A DNA stretch of 64,000 nt from Hydractinia symbiolongicarpus (lineage: Eukaryota; Cnidaria; Hydrozoa; Anthoathecata; Hydractiniidae), in the NCBI RefSeq assembly GCF_029227915.1, contig NC_079880.1:24182501-24246500 (forward strand). The letters are read 5' to 3'. The position numbers and the translations under genes were made by a program. The notes beneath the pieces are model-generated. The model did no database searches. It was not told the origin of the DNA and worked only from the letters and a program-made list of their open reading frames with translations. This document shows positions 55,972-64,000 of this stretch, piece after piece. Position 1 is the stretch's first letter, and each line of letters begins with the position of its first letter.

Positions 55972-56286
55972 TCATGGGAAACCTTGCGTTTCTACTGAAA
56001 TTAGTTGTCTCATTTGATTAGATCCTTTTAACAAGAAGGATCGAAGCATGTTACAAAGTTCCGTGAAACTAGTTTGTGACATTCTTAAGTTTTCTTTCCA
56101 ATTAGAAGCTGGAACAGAACCGTCCATGAAATTTTTCCACCAAGCTGATGTTCGCCCTGTTTTTACCCAGCATCTTTGTGGGTATTCTCCACCAAAGACA
56201 ACAATCGTGTATTGGTTTTCATTTGTAGTGTTCTGTTCCTTATAATCTGACACATTAACATCAAGTTCAACTGTGCAGACGCACAA
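55972..56286 (-). pseudogene. HARBI1-like transposase N-terminal fragment
   Basis: Encodes 'GEYPQRCWVKTGRTSAWWKN' and 'NWKENLRMSQTSFTELCNML', the N-terminal region of PIF/Harbinger nucleases preceding the helix-turn-helix. It ends abruptly at about 55980, before any catalytic residue. It could be the first exon of an element whose rest is lost. Flanking DNA at 56400-56630 has 'gtgtaaacg' motifs on both strands, perhaps its subterminal repeats. Confidence 0.65.
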
Positions 56287-59200
56287 GCAGAAAGAAAAGT
56301 GTAAGAAAAATATTGTAATAACATTCTAAACCAAACCATGCGGTCATTTTTTGCTTATAAACACTGTTTATATGTCGTATGATTTCCTAAAAACCCGTTT
56401 TTATGTGTTTACACAATGTAAAAATATTTGAAAACGAAAAACTGAACGAAAACGGTAAAAACCTTTTCAGATTAGATTGCGTTTTCAATTTATCCGTTTT
56501 TATCATAATTGTAACTCAAAAGGAATAAATTTTCAAAAAACGTGTGTAAACGCAATCCGGAAAAGTTTCTATTTTTAGTAACATGACTCCTGTAAACGGA
56601 TAAATTAGCATTAGTGTAAACGTAGCATGAGAAACAATGTCTAAGACGCAGATCAACACAATTGGGAATACGCAGGTCAACACTATTGGGAAAAATTCGT
56701 AACTTTTCGCGTTTTGAATAACGTTTCGATTAACCTCTTAACATCGATATTAATGTTAGCCTTTTTGCATAAAATCACAACCACGTTATGGCGAAACCAC
56801 GAAACTCAACACAACTGTACAATAGCTTGATTGGTTTGGGAATACCGAAACCATAACGGTTTCAAAAACGCATGATAAAGAAACGCAGAAAAAAAATTAT
56901 TAAAGCCGGTTATTTTTTTGTTTTTGTATAGAACATCTTACGTAAAATGTTGTATAATTATACCACTTAAGATAAAATGCGCTTTTTAAAAATGATGACG
57001 TGAATGGTGATTATCGGATTAAAGTATGGACTTTCTAAAATATTTATACCGCTCAGAAGTGGTTGTATTAAAACGCAAAAGGAACATTTTTAAACGGAAA
57101 CATTGGATAATAAAAAAAGATAAAATATAATCGAAAAAAAAAGTCTCGCAAATTGTGGAGCAAAAGTGGAATTTATTTAATTTGATCAACTTAGGGCCAG
57201 TGACTCTGAATTTATTTCAAATTCCATAACCTGTTTCCCTCAATGTAAACAGCAAAACGCACAAAAGTCGATTAATTTGACGGAAGTAAATGCAATAAGA
57301 AATCAATTGTTTCTAAAAAACGATTACCTTGCATGAGACGTGGCCTGATATGAGGCATTGATTTAATTGTGTCAATGTTATGCTATTTCCTGTCTCTAGT
57401 GGCTAGCTATATTCATTCAATATTTGATAAGTCGAGTACAATAAACAAATTAAGCATGCTAATTAACAGACAATATTTACTTAACACCAATTTTTAAGTC
57501 TTTTCGGGGACGATAAGATACTTAATACCATGCCATACTTCCCTATGCTATTCTGATACTAAACTATATTATATTACATTATGCTATATTAAATTATATT
57601 GTATTATAGTGCAATATTTTAACTAAGTGTGGATATAGCTTTTAAGAACGATGGATAAAATTTTAAAAATGTTTCTTATTCAATAAAATTTATGGTTTAA
57701 TATAGATTTACAGTTGTCAAACAACTAATTACACCAGATAGCCTAAAAATTAATATATTTATGAAAATTTAAGCAGTATCAAATGTGTTGTAAAAATGAT
57801 CCTTTTTCAAATTTTGTATGGGTAATTTCAGGGTATATTTTTACTAAGCACCGTTGTTTGGGTGGAGCAGCTAGGGAAAAGTGCCTGTAAGTCTATTGCC
57901 ATAATTCTTTTTGGTTAGACTATGAAATGTGATACAGTCTGTTTTAATACAAGCGTCGCACACGGAATGCTGCGCTTATTAGATATATACAGTGTCGAAA
58001 TTCTGGTTAAGCACTTACAAAGGTGCACCATTTAAGACATCATATCATTTTTAAAAACAGCTTTCCCACAAATGCAATTATAATAACAAATCTTCCTAAA
58101 GGTGGCCGAAATTTTAAATAGCTAGAAAGGTTGTTGTAAAGTTTGCAATATTAATGATAAACAGTGCTCGATCAAGCAGTGTATACAGGTTAAGCATGCT
58201 GTTCTTCTGGATAAAGTGACAGGTACAGGTATAATTTTTAACATACATACGTAAGTAAAACGACATCAATAGGAAATAACATTACAGTTATGGATTCTTT
58301 AATCCCTGTCCCAATAAAAAATAACTTTTTCTGGCAAAACAAATCTTTCATAATAAAACTTCCATAACTGTATCTAAAACTTTTTAAATTGTTTGAGTAC
58401 GCTGTCTTGGCTATTCGATGGCAACTGCTCTGGATAATAAGTTATATGATGCGAATGTGCTGGAGACTTACTATATGCACCTTGAGGTCCATAACGTTAG
58501 GAACACAAGCTAAAGCTTTTGTTAATAAAAATGTGATTTCAAGCAACAACACATCCAATAAAACAACGGCCATAAAAGTATAAAATTTCAAATATAAATA
58601 AATTCTCTAGTTAAAATCTAGTTATAAACAGTAAAAGCACTGTTTAATCTCTTCATACCACAACAGAACCAGGACAATTTGAGATTTCGAACTATACTGT
58701 TGAATTTATTGCATTAAAGTAAGAATCAGACATATTTGCTAACGTCTTAGTATAGGAAAGCTTCTATAGCATTGTTTAATTTTCATGAGGTGCAGTTATT
58801 TCTGCGTCAATTAGACGATTTTCAAGTGTAAAATTTGGTAATATAAAATTAAATTAATTATTAAATCAATTTTAATCAATTATAAGGATCCCAATTGCCC
58901 ACTTTAAAACCTTTTTTAAAAACTTACTTTTTTCTTAATTCTTCGCAAACATTTTTGAATCTGAAATTAATGATGAGGTGAAAAAACAGCAATCTAAACT
59001 GATAATGTCGTACAATCTCAGAAGTATATGCACATTGACCATATATTATTTTGCGTTGGAAATATTTAAACTAAAAATGTTTAAAATTTTACAAACAAGC
59101 ATTACTTAATATCTTTTAATTAAAGAAAAGATATATTGCATATGCATATAGCGCATTAAAGTAATGAGAAAGAGCAGAAACGGCTGTATAATCAATTGTC

Positions 59201-61700
59201 AGTGAAGTCGAGCAGGGTTCTGTAACACCCCTTGTATTTATCACCATGGTGGTCATGAACGTGAGGCATAAACATCTTATACTAGACTGTGAATTGATGC
59301 TGATAAGAAAAAGGAACATTTGCCTGTTGTCACAACATGGTTGAGAAGAAGGGGTGATGAGATCGGTAGCCTTTTGTTATTGTAGAAGCCGGATCCTATT
59401 GAGTGGGGAACACTTTCTTGCTCTATCACCAACAATACCGAAGTCAATGACCACAACACTGCCTCTTTTTTTTTAGGGGGAGGGGGGATTAAACAGTGGT
59501 GTGTGCTCGTAAGTCATTAGGTGTGCCCTGGGGCTTTTTCGTGCAGATAGGTAAACATGGTATAACTTTATTTCGGCATATTATGATATTATTTATTTTC
59601 ACTGTGTAATAACTATAGATTTATATTCACTTTGTTGTAAATTTTGCAAAGAGAGAATAAGAACTTTGAAAAGGTTTTAACAATTTGACCTTTTTTGACA
59701 CTCAAATGGGAGAAGTGTAGTTAGTATTTCATTTTACACGATCTTTGCTTACACCTTATGGTATTGCGCTCTGGTATTTCTTTACAATAGATGTTTTAAA
59801 ACACTACAATTATGAAATTGTTGCCATTTAAGGTAACATCAGGTATCTCCTTTCAGTGAAAAGAATTAGCGTGACTACCAGTAAGTCGGCATTTCTCACA
59901 TACCAACAGAAAACGCGATAAAGAGAAATTGTCGGCGTATTTCTTGCTTAAATAATTAGCCGAATCTGATAAAAAAAAAGGACGTAAATTACTATACAAC
60001 GATGACAAATTGTTATGCCACTTCACAGATCAGGCTGATCATCGAAAACATAATTTTTAAAACAACTTGAAAACATTTGATGAAAATGGTGTTAGGGCCC
60101 TTATTGATATCATAATATGTTTAGATAACTAACTGTTAAAATCGCATGTTGTATTTTAAATGAAACATTTGCCTGACCCTTAAGCTATGTTTCTGCAAAA
60201 TCAACTACGAAACTTTTTCTGGGTGACGTAAATCTTTTTTTTAAAATGTTTGAACTTGCATACTTCAAAACGAGATTAGGTTTTGCTACAATTGATAGCC
60301 ATTCTTAAATCTACCTATTTTGCCTTCAGGTCGAGGCGTATAGATTTAATTGTTCAAAACTACGGCTGCCAAAATTTATTATGAGGTTATGGCGATGCAG
60401 AAGTTTGACCCTCTAAAAATTCTACATTGTAGGCCCCGAAGGATTTTTAAATTAGACCAAAACTTGACATCTCGATTTTTCAAATGTTTATTTACTAAGT
60501 TGTGCTGTGTTACGTTCAAAAGGTAGAAAGTCAATTTTCAAAAGAATTTGAAGAAAGATGAAAGGTGAAAAATGTTTCTTAATTTAATTAAGTGCCGCTC
60601 AATGTGGTGCGTAGTTTTTTTGAGTACAGCTTAAGATATCTTATATAAGAGGTAATTGAGTAACAAATAAACATGAAAAATAAAATGAGTTCATATCCGT
60701 AAATAAACGATCTCACCGTAGGTAATTATGCAACCATTTTTTCGTTGTGAAAACTTGGGTGTTGGCAATTCTTATATTACGTGGTTTCATTATTTAATAA
60801 TTTCCTGATCCAGCTTATTATAAGATTTACAGCAGAGCTTATCAGCTTATGGGTGATTTATGCGTTTGCACGTTTCATTTTGATAAGACCCTTTAAGGTC
60901 ATTTTAAGAATATGTTGTTCTTTTTCAATAGGTGAAAATATTATTTATTTTTTATTCTCTGAAATTTGCGAAGAGCAGTTAATTCGCACGAATTTTTTTT
61001 CTTTTTTATATGGTATGCTGTTTCGTCTGAACAGTGCCGAGACAACAACAAAAACAGACTAATTTTATGTTCTAAATAGCAGACCAGGCTAATACCATTG
61101 TATTATGAGCGTCAAATACTCCGCACAACGATAAAGCATGAAATTCGGATTTATAGACATGATAAGGAACAGAAAACCGCTTGTCAGTAATTGCGCCGCC
61201 ATTGTTTTACTACTGTCACCCTAACCTTCAAGACTGCCGTTTTTGTAAATGAGGTAAGCGTTTAGTCTTAATTAGTCTCAAATTTATTTCTATTTTTTAT
61301 TTAAAATAGTTTTACGTGGAATGATGCTATACGTGGAATACACTAATAATAAGAATGAAATATTATAAGTACTTGATCAAAGGCACCGCTCAACTCTTTT
61401 TGTACGCGAACTCTATAAATAAGCCAGAAAAATGCGGTTTCTTAAAACTTAAAGCCAAATAACTCATAACCAGGATTGTTCAGATATTTTTCATCAAAAA
61501 TGTTGTCAGTAAAGCTAATAATAATGGCATTTGTGTTTTGGGTAAATGTACTTGATATTTTTTTAAAATACCACTTGTGTAAACTTAGTTGAGTAAGTAG
61601 TAATAAATATATCAGTCTGTAGACATCTTAGATGCAACTGTCTTTGTTAATAGATATCACCTTGCAATATCTTAAATGAAGAAAAGCAGTTTATTGATTT
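56287..61700. other. Long AT-rich intergenic stretch
   Basis: No supported gene. Open frames at 58389-58583, 59116-59459 and 60781-61062 are short and low in complexity. About 56390-56630 may be a Harbinger-type MITE ('ttttatccgtttt' and 'aaacggataaa' on opposite strands). About 57540-57615 is a 'ctatatta' rich low-complexity tract. Confidence 0.4.
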
Positions 61701-61712
61701 TTATATTCCTTA

Positions 61713-63012
61713 GATCATTGATGCAGATACGGAAGTTCTAGTATTATCACAGCTAGATAGCAATAACACTGTGGTTCGTAATTTCAATTCAAGCAAATTG
61801 GTGAGAGAGAGGAAAAGATCATCTCCAAAAATTTCCTTGTGCTACTATCTACAGCTATTGCGGAATGTTACCAAAGTGAAAGCTCTCTGTGCCAGCTGGA
61901 AGACTTGATCTCCAACAAGTATAAGAATACAGTAACCATTACTGTACAAAATAACGGTGGAATATATTCTGTTGTTGGTTTGGGTTTGTCGCATAAGGCT
62001 TTATCTGATGAATTCATTAATTCAAAAGGAACGTTGGCCGTTAAAGTCAAAATAAGAGTCAGAAAACCTGAAAAACGTCCTCCTACAACAAGGACTTCTC
62101 CTAAACTACAACGACTTAGAAGACAAGGTAAGTATTATTATTTTTAATTACGTTTGCCTGTAAAAAACTTTGATAAAAAATTATTTTCTTCAACAACCTT
62201 TGTAGATTCTAATATTTCTGTTTGATTGGCTACATTTTAGGTGTAAGCGTTTGGTGTAAGTAAGTGTTGGAGATTTAGAGATATTAAAATTTTATATTCA
62301 TATACTTTATAAAATAGAGATGATATTGTTGCCCACATACTCTGACGCTGCATATTTTTAAAAGGTTTTTCGACGTTAAAACAACTTAAATTTTAAACGG
62401 AGAAGTAGCTACTATCACCTTTTTAATACAAAATAGAAAATTGAGATACCGTCTAGCCTAGGTGCATAAAACTAATTTCGCTTGAAAGTTAGATATTCAA
62501 ATATACTAGTACTTAATATTTTAATATTTTACCTTTTTCATAATATTTACTGTAACATTGATTTGGCTGAGTTATTTTGCACGTAAGTAATAAATATATC
62601 AAACTTATATATGTTATATAGACATGTTTGTAATTATGTTTCAGGATATGGCAAAAAGCCATGTCACTTGCCTTTCTCCAATGCAACATGTTGGACCCCG
62701 ACACCAAGAATAAGGTGCATGAAGGGATTCATATGTTTCCCACCGGTTACGACAGACAAAAAGCTGTTACGGTCAAAAAGGTTTTTATGGAAGACAGAAA
62801 GTGGGTTAATGTCACTCCAACGATTTTCTACTCAAAAAGAATGGCTTAAAACGCTAGCACTTGGTGGGAATGGTAAAAAGTTTGAGAAACTTGAAGCAAG
62901 AAACACAAGAAGCCGCAGAGATGTCGATATTTATATATCTGAATATCTCTCCTATAAAAATTGCATTAAAACTGTTGCAGACGGTATGGCAATGCTTTCG
63001 CGTCGCATTTAG
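61713..63012 (+). CDS. Unidentified spliced gene (at least two exons)
   Basis: Exon A ends at 62127 with a strong donor gtaagt; exon B runs 62645-63012 after a tttcag acceptor. Phase 1 matches and the joined frame stays open to TAG at 63010-63012. Exon A is open from 61782 and probably starts at an acceptor near 61854; an earlier exon may lie at 61713-61800 ('DADTEVLVLSQ'). The product has Cys-containing 'ECYQSESSLCQLEDLIS', a basic Pro/Arg-rich stretch ending 'KLQRLRRQ', a Cys-rich part ('CHLPFSNATCWTPTP', 'CMKGFICFPP') and a basic Arg-rich end. 'RLRR' and 'NTRSRRD' could be furin sites, which would suit a secreted precursor. An alternative frame across exon B (62661-62849) also looks protein-like, so the frame choice is not certain. 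Confidence 0.4.
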
Positions 63013-63830
63013 ACGTTCGTTTTGGTACAAGTTCAGAAATCAATAATTACACCCTAGATAATAGTTACTTTACCCTAATATTTACTTAATAGTTCATACC
63101 CTTAGGACGTTGTAACCGGTTTTACTTCTTGTAATATCTTTCCACTTGTATTTTTTATATTATTCATTATGTTCAAATGGTTGAAAAAATATATTGTTAA
63201 ATGAAGAAAAAATTGAAAATATAATTATCAAGCTATTTTCAACAAAATCTGCAGAGGGTAAACCTAAAAATGAAATCAGTATTTCTAATAAGGAATAAAA
63301 GATTAAAAAAAAGTTTAATAAATCGACCCATATCTTTTGTTTCCAATTTCTCTTTCCTTTAGCATTATGTCACTTCGAATTTTAAACGAAAAAGGCGGAA
63401 AAGTTAAAAGAATAAATAAATAAATGTAGTTTTTGAAATCATTGTATTCCACTTTTTATGTCACACGCTATAAGTTTACGTGCCATTAATCTGTCATTTA
63501 AAAGAGCACTAATGTATTATTATCATTAATCCGTAAATAACGGTGTTATTTTTAATTCGATTTCGTGCACCAAATTACTGCACCATTTCTTGTTGTGAAT
63601 TACTTTTCCTTTTGAATAAAACATATTCTGGTTATACTCTGTAAAGATTTACATGCTGTGTAAGGAAATATCCATGTTTACCAGGATAGTCTGCAGAGAC
63701 AAGTAATTAAATTAAACAACCCTCTTTGAACATTATGACACCTACTAAACGGATAATTACTAATTAAGGAAGGCAACACAACAAAGCACTGACATATTTG
63801 ATAAAGTTAATGTAAGGAGCGAGGAAAGAC
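63013..63830. other. AT-rich intergenic stretch
   Basis: Contains a possible polyadenylation signal AATAAA at about 63294 for the upstream gene. Nothing else recognised. Confidence 0.4.
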
Positions 63831-63889
63831 AGCAACCATCTATGCGCCATGACCAACCTGGCTGCAGCTTTCTACATGTGTTACGGTAT

Positions 63890-64000
63890 TCCTTTTTACA
63901 CAGGTGATTGACGCTTAGTACCAACCCAGGCTAGGGCCTACCTGAAGTTACTGGGGTAAAATGCATGGGCGTAAATGCACGAAAACCTGGAAAAGAGATT
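63890..64000 (-). mobile_element. Fragment of the USP-element family, inverted
   Basis: The minus strand matches 45420-45540: 'tttacgcccatgcattttac', 'cccagtaacttcagg' and 'gcgtcaatcacctgtgta' in the same order. It continues beyond the window. Confidence 0.6.

Noticed and set aside
59116-59459. Minus-strand ORF pair as a gene
   Set aside because: No motif, no splice logic and overlapping frames; likely chance in a slightly GC-richer patch.
60781-61062. 93-codon hydrophobic ORF as a membrane protein
   Set aside because: Composition follows the AT-rich DNA (Phe, Ile, Leu), the start is GTG, and there are no flanking signals.

Overview
The window is AT-rich eukaryotic nuclear DNA with intron-split genes, long intergenic stretches and heavy transposon load. 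Secreted Cys-rich peptides (one with a ShK-like cysteine pattern), a divergent rhodopsin-class GPCR, an ionotropic glutamate receptor, FLYWCH fingers, HARBI1-like transposases, Penelope-like elements and a Helitron together suggest a metazoan, most likely a cnidarian and perhaps a hydrozoan. That assignment is inference from family content; no marker gene proves it.

Layout. 0-5 kb: a ShK-like peptide ORF, a decayed non-LTR reverse transcriptase, and a minus-strand Helitron Rep/helicase relic interrupted by a MITE. 5-10 kb: a small secreted Cys-rich cationic peptide gene with a TATA box, an array of four mini-Helitrons, and a TIR MITE. 10-13 kb: an intronless class A GPCR with a TATA box, a HARBI1-like transposase relic and an unidentified split gene. 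16.5-28.5 kb: one five-exon ionotropic glutamate receptor gene on the minus strand (745 codons after splicing; all four junctions keep frame). Its first intron contains a 2160-bp tandem duplication, identical by eye, that carries a truncated copy of exon 2. A tRNA-derived SINE, an intact 140-bp mini-Helitron and Penelope-like relics lie within the gene. 30-34.5 kb: a decayed Ty3/Gypsy element. 35-55.5 kb: a graveyard of one non-LTR retrotransposon family. 55-56.3 kb: FLYWCH and HARBI1-like fragments. 61.7-63 kb: a probable spliced gene of unknown function.

The most notable system is the 35-55 kb family. Its protein order is reverse transcriptase, CCHC zinc knuckle, restriction-like (PD-(D/E)XK-type) endonuclease, then a C-terminal ubiquitin-specific protease (USP) domain. 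The first three parts are the hallmark layout of R2/NeSL/CRE-type elements. The endonuclease-then-USP order recurs in two diverged copies (37.3-39.1 kb and 52.8-54.5 kb); a third copy keeps only the USP, and a fourth USP stub lies near 45 kb. The 3' UTRs share a branched RNA fold whose arms differ completely in sequence between copies yet still pair, which is good evidence of selection on structure. I know of Ulp1-type proteases in NeSL-like elements and OTU in Dualen, but not of a C-terminal USP in this class.

All transposon ORFs here are broken by stops or frameshifts, so none of these copies looks active. The host genes that look intact are the GPCR, the glutamate receptor (subject to splicing past the duplicated exon fragment) and the Cys-rich peptide.
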